The translations under genes were made by a program, and so were the position numbers. The notes under the pieces were generated by a model, which saw only the letters and a list, made by a program, of their open reading frames with translations, did not search any database and had not been told where the DNA came from. Positions 35,689 through 44,633 of a DNA stretch of 64,000 nt are shown here, one piece after another. This stretch comes from Streptomyces minutiscleroticus (GTDB taxonomy: Bacteria > Actinomycetota > Actinomycetes > Streptomycetales > Streptomycetaceae). Position 1 is the first letter of the stretch; every line of letters starts with the position of its first letter. The stretch lies in NCBI RefSeq assembly GCF_014650875.1, contig NZ_BMVU01000019.1, forward strand, positions 79,336 to 143,335, given 5' to 3'.

Positions 35689-35812
35689 CGTGTTCCGCCG
35701 AACCGCGTTCCGCCGGCACCACGCTTCGCCGGACCGGGCTCCTCCGGCACCGTGTTCCGCCGAACCGGGCTCCTCCGGCACCGCGTTCCGCCGAACCGTG
35801 CTCCGTCGGGTC
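35689..35812. repeat. 31-nt tandem repeat, 4 copies
   Basis: Four units of exactly 31 nt (35689, 35720, 35751, 35782) with core ttcgccg(g/a)accg and ctcctccggcac. The array starts 3 nt after the DUF2797 stop. Units 2 and 3 are nearly identical. It occupies most of the 199-bp gap to the next gene. Confidence 0.85.
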
Positions 35813-35885
35813 CGGGCTCGGGATCTTCCGGGGGCCGCGGAAAGGCGCTGGACGCGGCGCGGCGGCGGGCCCGACAGTGGGCGGC

Positions 35886-36239
35886 ATGAGCGATCTCTCC
35901 GTAGCGCCCGTCGCCGCGCACGAACCGCCGTACTACGCCGTCGTCTTCACCTCCGTGCGCACGCCGGGGGACCACGGGTACGACGAGACCTCCGAGCGGA
36001 TGGAGGAACGGGTCCGGGAGGTCCCCGGGTTCCTGGGGATGGACTCGGCGCGGACGCCGGGCGGGCTCGGCGTCACGGTCGGGTACTTCCGGGACCCGGC
36101 CGCGATCGAGCGGTGGCGCGCCGACCTGGAGCACCGCGCGGCCCAGGAGCGCGGACGCGACCACTGGTACGAGGAGTACACGGTGCACGTGGCCAAGGTG
36201 GAGCGGAGCTACCGGTTCCGGCGGGCGGGCCGGCAGTAG
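35886..36239 (+). CDS. antibiotic biosynthesis monooxygenase-like (dimeric alpha-beta barrel) protein
   Basis: 117 aa single-domain protein with the ABM ferredoxin-like pattern: YYAVVFTSVRT, then MEERVREVPGFLGMDSART, VGYFRDPAAIERWRAD and HWYEEYTVHVAKVERSY. Members are cofactor-free monooxygenases or haem/aromatic-binding proteins. ATG 35886 begins MSDLS; the ribosome-binding site is weak. The 31-nt repeat array separates it from the gene before. Confidence 0.82.
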   Translation: MSDLSVAPVAAHEPPYYAVVFTSVRTPGDHGYDETSERMEERVREVPGFLGMDSARTPGGLGVTVGYFRDPAAIERWRADLEHRAAQERGRDHWYEEYTVHVAKVERSYRFRRAGRQ

Positions 36240-36323
36240 GGGGCGCCGTCCGGTCCCTGTGGCCGGCCCCGTCCCCGGCCGGTCCCTGTCCGGGCGGGCC
36301 CTGTCCGAGCCGGTTCCCAGGGG

Positions 36324-36357
36324 TTCCCTGAGAGGCCCCTGTGTGTTTCTCAGGGAA
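36324..36357. promoter_or_regulatory. 10-bp inverted repeat upstream of the response regulator gene
   Basis: TTCCCTGAGA and TCTCAGGGAA separated by 14 nt, 52 bp before the start of the OmpR-type regulator. A further half-site-like TCTCAG lies at 36381. Likely operator for autoregulation, or a leader hairpin. Confidence 0.5.
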
Positions 36358-36409
36358 ATCACAGGTGGGCGAAAGGGCGCTCTCAGAGGGGCCGAGCAGG
36401 GTGTGGAGC

Positions 36410-37150
36410 ATGACCACGACCTCGCCCCAGGGGCGTACCGAACTGCTGAGGCCGGACGGGAGCCCCGTCCGAGTGCTGGTGGTGGACGACGAGCTGTCGA
36501 TCACCGAGCTGCTGTCCATGGCCCTGCGCTACGAAGGCTGGCAGATCCGCAGCGCCGGTGACGGGGCCGGGGCGGTGCAGACCGCCCGGGAGTTCCGGCC
36601 CGACGCCGTGGTGCTGGACATGATGCTGCCGGACATGGACGGCCTGGCCGTGCTCGGCCGGCTCCGCCGCGAACTGCCCGACGTGCCGGTCCTCTTCCTC
36701 ACGGCCAAGGACGCCGTGGAGGACCGTATCGCCGGGCTCACCGCCGGCGGCGACGACTACGTCACCAAGCCGTTCAGCCTGGAGGAGGTCGTCGCCCGGC
36801 TGCGCGGCCTCATCCGCCGCTCGGGCGCCGCCGACCGCCGCAGCGACTCCGTGCTCGTCGTCGGGGACCTCACCCTCGACGAGGACAGCCACGAGGTGTC
36901 CCGGGGCGGCGACGACATCCACCTCACCGCGACCGAGTTCGAGCTGCTGCGCTTCCTGATGCGCAATCCCCGCCGGGTGCTCAGCAAGGCGCAGATACTC
37001 GACCGCGTGTGGTCGTACGACTTCGGCGGCCAGGCCAACGTCGTCGAGCTCTACATCTCCTACCTGCGCCGGAAGATCGACGCGGGCCGGGAGCCGATGA
37101 TCCACACCCGGCGCGGCGCCGGTTACCTGATCAAGCCCGCCGCGTCATGA
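36410..37150 (+). CDS. OmpR-family response regulator
   Basis: 246 aa. Receiver domain (VRVLVVDDELSITELL; phospho-acceptor Asp in VVLDMMLPDMDG; Lys in YVTKPFS) and a winged-helix DNA-binding domain (LTATEFELLRFLMRNPRRVLSK, ending HTRRGAGYLIKP). The stop overlaps the sensor kinase start (ATGA), so the two are a translationally coupled pair. It is followed by two glycosyltransferase genes, the likely regulated or functional partners. ATG 36410 follows GTGTGGAGC. Confidence 0.95.
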   Translation: MTTTSPQGRTELLRPDGSPVRVLVVDDELSITELLSMALRYEGWQIRSAGDGAGAVQTAREFRPDAVVLDMMLPDMDGLAVLGRLRRELPDVPVLFLTAKDAVEDRIAGLTAGGDDYVTKPFSLEEVVARLRGLIRRSGAADRRSDSVLVVGDLTLDEDSHEVSRGGDDIHLTATEFELLRFLMRNPRRVLSKAQILDRVWSYDFGGQANVVELYISYLRRKIDAGREPMIHTRRGAGYLIKPAAS

Positions 37151-38772
37151 GCACGCGGCGACGGCCGCGCGCGCGGCGGCGGCCCCGGCCCCGGACGCTG
37201 CGGACGCGGCTCGTCGTCGCGTCCGTCGCGCTGATCGCCGTGGTGTGCTCCGTGATCGGCGTGGTGACGACGATAGCCCTGGACCAGCACCTGTACGACC
37301 AGCTCGACGGCAAGCTGGGCGAGACCGCCATGCGCGCGGTGGGCGGCCGGATGCCCGGCAAGGGCCTCGGCGTCGTCGCCCCCGTCGACCCGGGCGGTCC
37401 GGGCGCCGCGGAGGACGACGTCTCGGCGGGCGACAGGGTCGAGAAGGTCGTCACCCAGGGCCCCACGCAGGTCGGGACCGTGGCGGCTCACGTGGAGGAC
37501 GGCACGATCAGCAGCGCGGCCGTCGCCAGGCAGCGGAAGAACACCGACGGCTCCTTCAGGGACATGTACGCCGTCCCGCTCAGCGCGGCGCAGAAGGCGG
37601 CGCTCGCCTCCGTGCCGCAGGACGGGGGCGCGCACTCCGTGGACGTCCCCGGTCTCGGGGAGTACCGCGTCACGTACACGACCAGCGTGGACGGCGGTGA
37701 CTCGTACTACGTCGCACTGCCGACCGAGGACGTCACCAACACCATCAGCACCCTGATCCTCGTCGAGGTCAGCGTCACCGCCGCCGGTCTCGTCGCGGCC
37801 GGCATCGCCGGGTACATCCTGGTCGGCGTCGCCACCCGGCCGCTGCGCAAGGTCGCCGCCACCGCCACCCGTGTCTCCGAACTCCCGCTGCACACCGGCG
37901 AGGTGAACCTCGACGAGCGGGTCCCGGAGTCCGAGACCGACCCGCACACCGAGGTCGGCCGGGTCGGCGCCGCGCTCAACCGCATGCTCGACCACGTGCA
38001 CGGCGCGCTCCACGCCCGCCAGCAGAGCGAGATGCGCGTACGGCAGTTCGTCGCGGACGCCAGCCACGAGCTGCGCACGCCCCTGGCCTCCATCCGCGGC
38101 TACGCCGAGCTCACCCGGCGCGGCCGGGAGCGGACCGGACCCGACACCCGGCACGCGCTGGGCCGCATCGAGTCCGAGGCCGGCCGCATGACGCTGCTCG
38201 TGGAGGACCTGCTGCTGCTCGCCCGGCTGGACGCCGGACGGCCCCTGAGCCACGCGCAGACCGACCTGTCGCCGCTGGTCGTGGACGCCGTCAGCGACGC
38301 GCGGGCGGCCGGGCGCGACCATCTGTGGCGGCTCGACCTGCCCGACGAGCCCGCGCTGGTGTCGGCCGACGCCGCCCGCATCCAGCAGGTCATGGTGAAC
38401 CTCTTCGCCAACGCGCGCACCCACACCCCGCCGGGCACCACCGTCACGGCCCGCGTGCGCCGCCAGGGCGCCTGGATCTCCGTGGACGTCGAGGACGACG
38501 GGCCCGGCATCCCGCCCGACCTGCTGCCGCGCGTCTTCGAGCGGTTCGCCCGGGGCGACAGCTCGCGCTCGCGCGCCTCCGGCTCGACGGGCCTCGGCCT
38601 CGCCATCGTGCAGGCCGTCGCGGCCGCGCACGGCGGCGCCGTCACGGTCGACAGCGTTCCCGGACGCACGGTGTTCACCCTGCATCTGCCCGCGTCGGCG
38701 CCCGAAACGAACCCGCAACCGTACTCACAGGCACAGCACAGTGCCACCACATGGGTGCGACAGGCCGTCTGA
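37147..38772 (+). CDS. sensor histidine kinase
   Basis: 541 aa. A very Arg-rich start (STRRRPRARRRPRPR), membrane helix 1 (22-44), an extracytoplasmic sensor domain of about 150 residues, membrane helix 2 (196-218), HAMP, HisKA with His in DASHELRTPLASIRGY (near 306), and HATPase with N box NLFANARTHT and G boxes DDGPGIPPD and GLGLAIV. A cell-envelope signal is likely, given the extracellular domain and the downstream envelope glycosyltransferases. Confidence 0.95.
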   Translation: MSTRRRPRARRRPRPRTLRTRLVVASVALIAVVCSVIGVVTTIALDQHLYDQLDGKLGETAMRAVGGRMPGKGLGVVAPVDPGGPGAAEDDVSAGDRVEKVVTQGPTQVGTVAAHVEDGTISSAAVARQRKNTDGSFRDMYAVPLSAAQKAALASVPQDGGAHSVDVPGLGEYRVTYTTSVDGGDSYYVALPTEDVTNTISTLILVEVSVTAAGLVAAGIAGYILVGVATRPLRKVAATATRVSELPLHTGEVNLDERVPESETDPHTEVGRVGAALNRMLDHVHGALHARQQSEMRVRQFVADASHELRTPLASIRGYAELTRRGRERTGPDTRHALGRIESEAGRMTLLVEDLLLLARLDAGRPLSHAQTDLSPLVVDAVSDARAAGRDHLWRLDLPDEPALVSADAARIQQVMVNLFANARTHTPPGTTVTARVRRQGAWISVDVEDDGPGIPPDLLPRVFERFARGDSSRSRASGSTGLGLAIVQAVAAAHGGAVTVDSVPGRTVFTLHLPASAPETNPQPYSQAQHSATTWVRQAV

Positions 38773-38786
38773 CGACAGTCGTCGTC

Positions 38787-40355
38787 ATGCGAACCGACTC
38801 TTCTCCCGGCACCCTGCCGGCGCGGGAGCACCTCCCGGCCGGACACGCCGGTACGCCTGTCCTGGACGTCGTGATCCCCGTCTACAACGAGGAGAAGGAT
38901 CTCCGGCCGTGTGTGCTGCGCCTGCACGAGCACCTCACGCGCACCTTCCCCTACGCGTTCCGCATCACGGTCGCGGACAACGCGTCGACGGACACCACCC
39001 CGCAGGTGGCCGCGCGGCTGGAGGCGCAGATCCCCGAGGTCCGGTCCTTCCGCCTCGAGCAGAAGGGGCGCGGCCGGGCGCTGCGCACCGTCTGGTCCGC
39101 CTCGGACGCGCCGGTCCTCGCGTACATGGACGTGGACCTGTCCACCGACCTCAACGCCCTGCTCCCGCTGGTGGCGCCACTGATCTCCGGCCACTCCGAC
39201 CTCGCGATCGGCTCCCGGCTCGCCCGCTCCTCGCGGGTGGTGCGCGGCGCCAAGCGGGAGTTCATCTCCCGGACCTACAACCTGATCCTGCGCGGCTCGC
39301 TGCAGGCCCGCTTCTCCGACGCCCAGTGCGGCTTCAAGGCGATCCGGCGCGACGTCGCCCGCGAGCTGCTGCCGCTGGTCGAGGACACCGGCTGGTTCTT
39401 CGACACCGAGATGCTGGTCCTGGCCGAGCGGGCCGGGCTGCGCATCCACGAGGTGCCGGTCGACTGGGTCGACGACCCGGACTCCACGGTGCACATCGTG
39501 AGGACCGCCACCGACGACCTCAAGGGCGTGTGGCGGGTCGGCAGGGCACTGGCCACCGGCTCGCTGCCGCTGGACCGGCTCGTCCGGCCCTTCGGCGACG
39601 ACCCGCGCGACCGCGAGCTGACCGGCGTGCCGCGCGGCCTGGCCCGCCAGCTGGTCGGCTTCTGCGTCGTGGGGGCCCTGTCCACGCTGTTCTACCTGCT
39701 GCTCTACAGCGTCTTCCGGTCCTTCTCCGGGCCGCAGGCCGCCAACGCGCCGGCGCTGCTGGTCTCCGCGGTCGCCAACACCGCAGCCAACCGCCGGCTC
39801 ACCTTCGGGGTGCGCGGCCGCGACCGCGCCGTCCGGCACCAGGCGCAGGGCCTGGTGGTCTTCGGCATCGGCCTGGTCCTCACCAGTGGCTCCCTGGCCG
39901 CCCTGAACGCGGCGACCAGCGACCCCGCGCACTCCACCGAACTGGCGGTGCTGATCGCGGCCAACCTCGCGGCGACCGTGCTGCGCTTCCTGCTCTTCCG
40001 CGCCTGGGTCTTCCCCGACCGGCGCGAGGAGGCCCCGGCGCAGCGGGCCGAGGCCCCGTGGAACGCGCCGGACCGGCCGTACGCGGCGGCTCCGGCGCCC
40101 ACCGCGCCGCAGGCGCCCCCGACGGCTCCGGCGGGGCAGGGCGCCCCGTACACGGCGGCTCCCAGCGCTCCGTACGGCTCCTCCGCCCCGCACGCCCCGG
40201 GCGGCCCCTACGCCTCGGGCGGCTCGCACAACCCGTACGCCTCCCGCGGCTCCTCCCGCCCCCGCGCCGGCGAGGCCGCGGACGCCCCGTGGGACGCCAC
40301 CGCGCAGCTGCCGCCGGTGCGCCCGCACGACAACGATCCGAGGACCTCGCGATGA
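38787..40355 (+). CDS. GT2 polyprenyl-phosphate glycosyltransferase fused to GtrA domain
   Basis: 522 aa. GT-A domain (30-230: DVVIPVYNEEKDL, ADNASTDTTP, donor-binding YMDVDLSTD and the GFKAIRRD region) transfers a sugar to polyprenyl phosphate. A GtrA membrane domain of four helices (about 285-410) would flip the lipid-linked sugar. The last 110 residues are Pro/Ala/Gly/Ser-rich and disordered. It starts 14 bp after the kinase; ATG 38751 in frame would overlap the kinase. It overlaps the next gene by ATGA. Confidence 0.92.
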   Translation: MRTDSSPGTLPAREHLPAGHAGTPVLDVVIPVYNEEKDLRPCVLRLHEHLTRTFPYAFRITVADNASTDTTPQVAARLEAQIPEVRSFRLEQKGRGRALRTVWSASDAPVLAYMDVDLSTDLNALLPLVAPLISGHSDLAIGSRLARSSRVVRGAKREFISRTYNLILRGSLQARFSDAQCGFKAIRRDVARELLPLVEDTGWFFDTEMLVLAERAGLRIHEVPVDWVDDPDSTVHIVRTATDDLKGVWRVGRALATGSLPLDRLVRPFGDDPRDRELTGVPRGLARQLVGFCVVGALSTLFYLLLYSVFRSFSGPQAANAPALLVSAVANTAANRRLTFGVRGRDRAVRHQAQGLVVFGIGLVLTSGSLAALNAATSDPAHSTELAVLIAANLAATVLRFLLFRAWVFPDRREEAPAQRAEAPWNAPDRPYAAAPAPTAPQAPPTAPAGQGAPYTAAPSAPYGSSAPHAPGGPYASGGSHNPYASRGSSRPRAGEAADAPWDATAQLPPVRPHDNDPRTSR

Positions 40356-42574
40356 CCGTCCACCACGACCGGCAGGGGACGCCCCCGCCCGGCTGGGGCC
40401 CGCCGGCCGCCGACCCAGGGACTGCCACCGCGGTGCGGGAGCCCGCGCCCCCGGCACCGGCGGCGGACCACCGCCACGGCAGGTCCGGAGAGGACGGGCC
40501 CGCGCTGCCGCGCCGCCTGTGGCGCGGCAGGACCGAGGACCCGCGCTGGGCCCGTCCCGCCCTCCTCGGCCTGCTGCTCGCCACCGCGGCGCTGTACCTG
40601 TGGAACCTCAGCGCCTCCGGCTACGCCAACTCCTTCTACTCCGCGGCCGTCCAGGCCGGCAGCCAGAGCTGGAAGGCGTTCTTCTTCGGCTCCCTCGACG
40701 CGGCCAACGCCATCACGGTGGACAAGCCCCCGGCCGCGCTGTGGCCGATGGCCCTGTCGGTGCGGATCTTCGGCCTCGACTCGTGGGCGATCCTCGTCCC
40801 CGAGGTCCTCATGGGCGTCGCGACCGTCGGCGTGCTGTACGCCGCGCTGCGCCGCCGCTTCGGCCCGGCGGCCGGCCTGATCGCGGGCGCGGTGCTCGCG
40901 CTCACCCCCGTCGCCGCGCTGATGTTCCGCTTCGACAACCCGGACGCCGCGCTCGCGCTGCTGATGACCGTCACCGTGTACTGCGTGGTCCGCGCCCTGG
41001 AGCACGGCCGTACCCGGTGGCTGGTCTGGGCGGGCGTCGTGGTGGGCCTGGCCTTCCTGGTCAAGACGCTCCAGGCGTTCCTGGTCCTGCCGCCGCTGGC
41101 ACTGCTGTACGCGGTGTGCGCGCCGGTGCGGCCGCGCAGGCGGTTCGGGCAGCTCGCGTGGTCGGCCCTCGCGACGGTCGTCGCCGGCGGCTGGTGGGTC
41201 GCGGTCGTCGAGCTGTGGCCCGCCTCCTCCCGCCCGTACATCGGCGGCTCGCAGAACAACTCCTTCCTGGAGCTGACCTTCGGCTACAACGGTCTCGGCC
41301 GCATCAACGGCGAGGAGACCGGCAGCGTCGGCGGCGGAGGCGGCGCGGGCGGCGGCCAGTGGGGCGAGACCGGCTGGGACCGGATGTTCAACTCCGAGAT
41401 CGGCGGCCAGATCTCCTGGCTGCTGCCGGCCGCGCTGATCCTGCTGGTCGCGGGCCTGGTCCTGACGCGCAGGGCCGCCCGTACGGACGCCGTGCGCGCC
41501 TCGTTCCTCGCCTGGGGCGGCGCGCTGCTGACGACCACGCTGGTCTTCAGCTTCATGGCCGGCATCTTCCATCAGTACTACACGGTGGCCCTGGCCCCGT
41601 ACCTCGCGGCCGTGATCGGCATGGGTGTCACCGTCCTGTGGAGGGAGCGCGCCCGGACCTGGGTGGCGCCGGCGCTCGCCGCCGCGGTGACGGCGACGGC
41701 GGCCTGGGGCTACGTGCTCCTGAACCGCACCCCCGACTACCTGCCCTGGCTGAAGTGGCCGGTCCTGGTCGGCGGCCTCGTCGCCGCCCTCGGTCTGATC
41801 TTCGTGGCGCGGCTCGGCCGCGGACTGGTGCTCGCGACGGTCGGCCTCGGCTTCGCGGCCTCGCTCGCGGGCCCGACCGCCTACACCCTGAGCACGCTGA
41901 ACACGGGCCACACCGGCTCCATCGTCACGGCGGGACCGTCCGGCGCGAGCATGATGGGCGGCGGACGCGGTGGCGGTCCCGGCGGCGGGGGCGGCGGCTT
42001 CCCCGGCGGAGGCCAGGGCCGGCAGGGCGGCGGCATGGGGCAGCCCCCCACCGGCGGCAACGGCGGCGGCTTCCCGGGCGGCGGCTTCAACGGCGGTCGG
42101 AACCAGCAGGGCCAGAACGGCCAGGGCTCGCAGGGCGCGCAGAACGGCATGCCCGGCGGCACGGGCGAGGGCGGCGGATTCGGCGGCGGAGGCGGCGGCA
42201 TGGGCGGCCTGCTCAACGGCGCGACCGTCGGCTCCGAGGCCGAGAAGCTGCTGGAGGAGGACGCGGGGGACTACACCTGGGTCGCCGCGGCCGTCGGCGC
42301 GCAGAACGCGGCCGGCTACCAGCTGTCCACCGGCAGCCCGGTCATGGCGATCGGGGGCTTCAACGGCAGCGACCCGTCCCCGACCCTCGCGCAGTTCAAG
42401 GAGTACGTGGAGGAAGGGAGGATCCACTACTTCATCGCGGGCGGTACGGGCGGCACGGGCGGCGACTCCGACGCCTCCTCCCGGATCAGCACCTGGGTGC
42501 AGGAGAACTTCGAGGAGGTGACGGTCGGCTCGGCCACCTTCTACGACCTGACCCGGCCGACGACCGGCGACTGA
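40352..42574 (+). CDS. PMT/ArnT-like membrane glycosyltransferase with Gly-rich linker
   Basis: 740 aa, GT39/83-like GT-C enzyme using polyprenyl-phosphate sugars. It has about 11 membrane segments after a cytoplasmic Pro/Ala N-terminus, with a first-loop region ITVDKPPAALWPMALSVR and FDNPDAALALL typical of this group. Residues about 530-625 are a Gly/Gln/Asn-rich linker (GGGRGGGPGGG type). A soluble C-terminal domain (AEKLLEEDAGDYTWVAA to ATFYDLTRP) then probably lies outside the membrane. Together with the GT2-GtrA gene it can make and use a lipid-linked sugar to decorate envelope polymer or protein. Confidence 0.9.
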   Translation: MTVHHDRQGTPPPGWGPPAADPGTATAVREPAPPAPAADHRHGRSGEDGPALPRRLWRGRTEDPRWARPALLGLLLATAALYLWNLSASGYANSFYSAAVQAGSQSWKAFFFGSLDAANAITVDKPPAALWPMALSVRIFGLDSWAILVPEVLMGVATVGVLYAALRRRFGPAAGLIAGAVLALTPVAALMFRFDNPDAALALLMTVTVYCVVRALEHGRTRWLVWAGVVVGLAFLVKTLQAFLVLPPLALLYAVCAPVRPRRRFGQLAWSALATVVAGGWWVAVVELWPASSRPYIGGSQNNSFLELTFGYNGLGRINGEETGSVGGGGGAGGGQWGETGWDRMFNSEIGGQISWLLPAALILLVAGLVLTRRAARTDAVRASFLAWGGALLTTTLVFSFMAGIFHQYYTVALAPYLAAVIGMGVTVLWRERARTWVAPALAAAVTATAAWGYVLLNRTPDYLPWLKWPVLVGGLVAALGLIFVARLGRGLVLATVGLGFAASLAGPTAYTLSTLNTGHTGSIVTAGPSGASMMGGGRGGGPGGGGGGFPGGGQGRQGGGMGQPPTGGNGGGFPGGGFNGGRNQQGQNGQGSQGAQNGMPGGTGEGGGFGGGGGGMGGLLNGATVGSEAEKLLEEDAGDYTWVAAAVGAQNAAGYQLSTGSPVMAIGGFNGSDPSPTLAQFKEYVEEGRIHYFIAGGTGGTGGDSDASSRISTWVQENFEEVTVGSATFYDLTRPTTGD

Positions 42575-42596
42575 CGGCCGCGTCCCCTTCCCAGCG

Positions 42597-42635
42597 GGGC
42601 GGTGCCCCAGGACCCTGTGTCCTGGGGCACCGCCC
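42597..42635 (+). terminator. terminator of the two-component/glycosyltransferase block
   Basis: A perfect 17-bp inverted repeat (GGGCGGTGCCCCAGGAC / GTCCTGGGGCACCGCCC) with a 5-nt loop, 22 bp after the stop. Confidence 0.85.
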
Positions 42636-42670
42636 TGTGCGCACGCGTGTGCGCATGCGCGCAGGTGTCG

Positions 42671-42706
42671 TTGTACGCCGTAAGAGACTTGTTCTACGGT
42701 GTATAG
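42671..42706. promoter_or_regulatory. double TetR-type operator upstream of the MFS gene
   Basis: Two related half-palindromic sites, TTGTACGCCGTAA (from 42671) and TTCTACGGTGTATAG (from 42692), lie about 21 bp apart. TACGCCGTA and TACGGTGTA are inverted copies with one mismatch. Two TetR dimers could bind. The regulator is probably the TetR protein encoded two genes on. Confidence 0.6.
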
Positions 42707-42784
42707 CAATCAATCCCGCAGCGATTTCCGCAGTACTCCCGCGGCACCCCGCCGGAGTCGTCGAGAGCCGGAGAAGGGGCCCGT

Positions 42785-44320
42785 ATGACGACCCTCCAGA
42801 CGCCCGGGACCGACCGGGGCCATCCCCGGCGGTGGCTGATCCTGGGAGTGATCTGCCTGGCGCAGCTCACCGTGCTGCTCGACAACACCGTCCTGAACGT
42901 GGCGATCCCCTCCCTCACCGAGGAGCTGGGCGCGGCCACCTCCGACGTCCAGTGGATGATCAACGCCTACTCGCTCGTGCAGTCCGGCCTGCTGCTCACC
43001 GCGGGCAGCGCCGCCGACCGCTACGGCCGCAAGAAGATGCTGGTCGCGGGGCTCGCCCTGTTCGGCGTCGGCTCGCTGATCGCCGGACTCGCCGGTTCCA
43101 CGGGGCAGTTGGTCGCGGCGCGGGCCGGCATGGGCGTCGGCGGGGCGCTGCTGCTCACCACCACCCTCGCGGTCGCCCTGCAGATCTTCACGCCCGACGA
43201 GCACCCCCGGGCCATCGGCATCTGGAGCGCGGTGAACGCGCTCGGCTTCGCGGCGGGGCCGCTGCTCGGCGGCTTCATGCTCGACCACTTCTGGTGGGGC
43301 GCGATCTTCCTGGTCAACCTGCCGGTCGTGGCGCTCGGCCTGGCCGCCGTGGCCGCCCTCGTCCCCGAGTCGAAGAACCCCCGGGGCGACCGCCCCGACC
43401 TGCCGGGCGCGCTGTTGTCGACGGTCGGCATGACCGCGCTCGTGTACGCGATCATCTCCGGGCCCGAGCACGGCTGGGCCTCCGGCCGCGTCCTGGCCAC
43501 GGCGGCCGTCGCGGCCGCGGTCCTCGCCCTCTTCGCGTACTGGGAGAACCGCGTCGAGCACCCGATGCTCGACCTGCACTTCTTCAAGGACCGCCGGTTC
43601 ACGGGCGCGGTCGCGGGCGCGGTCCTCATCACCTTCGGGATGGGCGGCGCGCTGTTCCTGCTCACGCAGCACCTGCAGTTCGTCCTGGGCTACGGGCCGC
43701 TGGAGGCGGGGCTGCGCACGGCGCCGCTCGCCCTCACGGTCGTCGTCCTCAACTTCTCGGGCGTGTCGGCGAAGTGGACGTCCCGGCTCGGCACGCCGCC
43801 GTCGATCGGGCTCGGCATGGTGCTGATGTCGTCCGGCCTGGTGTCGATCGCGACCCTCGCCCGCCACGGCTACGCGGGCACCCTGCTCGGCCTGCTGCTG
43901 ATCGGCGTGGGCTGCGCGATCGCCAACCCCGCGATGGCGCACGCCGTCATGAGCGCCATCCCGCGGGAGAAGGCCGGTGTGGGCGCCGGGATCAACGGCA
44001 CGCTCGCCGAGTTCGGCAACGGCCTCGGCGTGGCGGTCCTCGGCGCCGTGCTGAGCTCCCGTTTCGCCGCGCTGGTCCCGGTCGCCGCCGCGTCGCTGCC
44101 CGCCGCGCTCGCCGCCGCGGACTCGGCGCGGGAGCGGGAGCGGATCACCGAGGCCTTCTCCTCGGGCCTGGCCACCAGCCAGCTGGTGGGCGCGGTCTCG
44201 GTGCTCCTCGGTGGTCTGCTGGCCATGGAGCTGCTGCGCAGAGCGGGGCGCGCACGGCCATCGGTCGAGGACGGCGTACCGCCCGCGCGCCCCCCGGCCG
44301 GGGCGCACGCCGACGACTGA
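42785..44320 (+). CDS. MFS drug-efflux transporter (DHA2, 14 TM)
   Basis: 511 aa proton-coupled exporter of the EmrB/QacA type. Motif D1-like LDNTVLNVAIPSL in helix 1, motif A GSAADRYGRKKML and about 14 membrane helices. The end is a short basic/Pro tail. ATG 42785 follows GAAGGGGC. The TetR gene follows 314 bp later on the same strand and the operator lies upstream of this gene, the usual pump-repressor layout. Substrate unknown. Confidence 0.93.
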   Translation: MTTLQTPGTDRGHPRRWLILGVICLAQLTVLLDNTVLNVAIPSLTEELGAATSDVQWMINAYSLVQSGLLLTAGSAADRYGRKKMLVAGLALFGVGSLIAGLAGSTGQLVAARAGMGVGGALLLTTTLAVALQIFTPDEHPRAIGIWSAVNALGFAAGPLLGGFMLDHFWWGAIFLVNLPVVALGLAAVAALVPESKNPRGDRPDLPGALLSTVGMTALVYAIISGPEHGWASGRVLATAAVAAAVLALFAYWENRVEHPMLDLHFFKDRRFTGAVAGAVLITFGMGGALFLLTQHLQFVLGYGPLEAGLRTAPLALTVVVLNFSGVSAKWTSRLGTPPSIGLGMVLMSSGLVSIATLARHGYAGTLLGLLLIGVGCAIANPAMAHAVMSAIPREKAGVGAGINGTLAEFGNGLGVAVLGAVLSSRFAALVPVAAASLPAALAAADSARERERITEAFSSGLATSQLVGAVSVLLGGLLAMELLRRAGRARPSVEDGVPPARPPAGAHADD

Positions 44321-44374
44321 GCACCGGGTGCGGCCACCGGTGCGCCAGAACGGTGTCCGAACGGTTCCGGCCGC

Positions 44375-44519
44375 GTGCGCGAGGCCGGACCGGAGCCCGT
44401 CCGCACAGCCGGAACCGATCTCGTCCGCACGGCCGGTCCCGGCCCGGTCCGCACGGTCCGGTCACGGTGCTGTCCGCACGGCCGGTCCCGTCCCGCGCAC
44501 ACGGCCGGAACCGTTCGGG
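44375..44519. repeat. 24-nt tandem repeat, 6 copies, before the TetR gene
   Basis: Units begin at 44375, 44399, 44423, 44447 (25 nt), 44472 and 44496, with core gtccgcacggccgg(t/a)(c/a)cc. A degenerate unit precedes them. The array fills the gap between the MFS stop and the TetR leader. Confidence 0.85.
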
Positions 44520-44633
44520 CACCGCCTAGCATCGGAACGGGCGGACCGGGAAGTTCCGGCGGCCGCCCGCGCAAGGCCCGGCGGACGTGCCGCGTCCCGG
44601 GGCCAGGACTCCGAGTTCCGAGGAAGGTGCGCC

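Noticed and set aside
34331..35812. CRISPR array, suggested by repeats near 34.3 and 35.7 kb
   Set aside because: Units are directly adjacent with no spacers, they differ from each other, and no cas genes are near.
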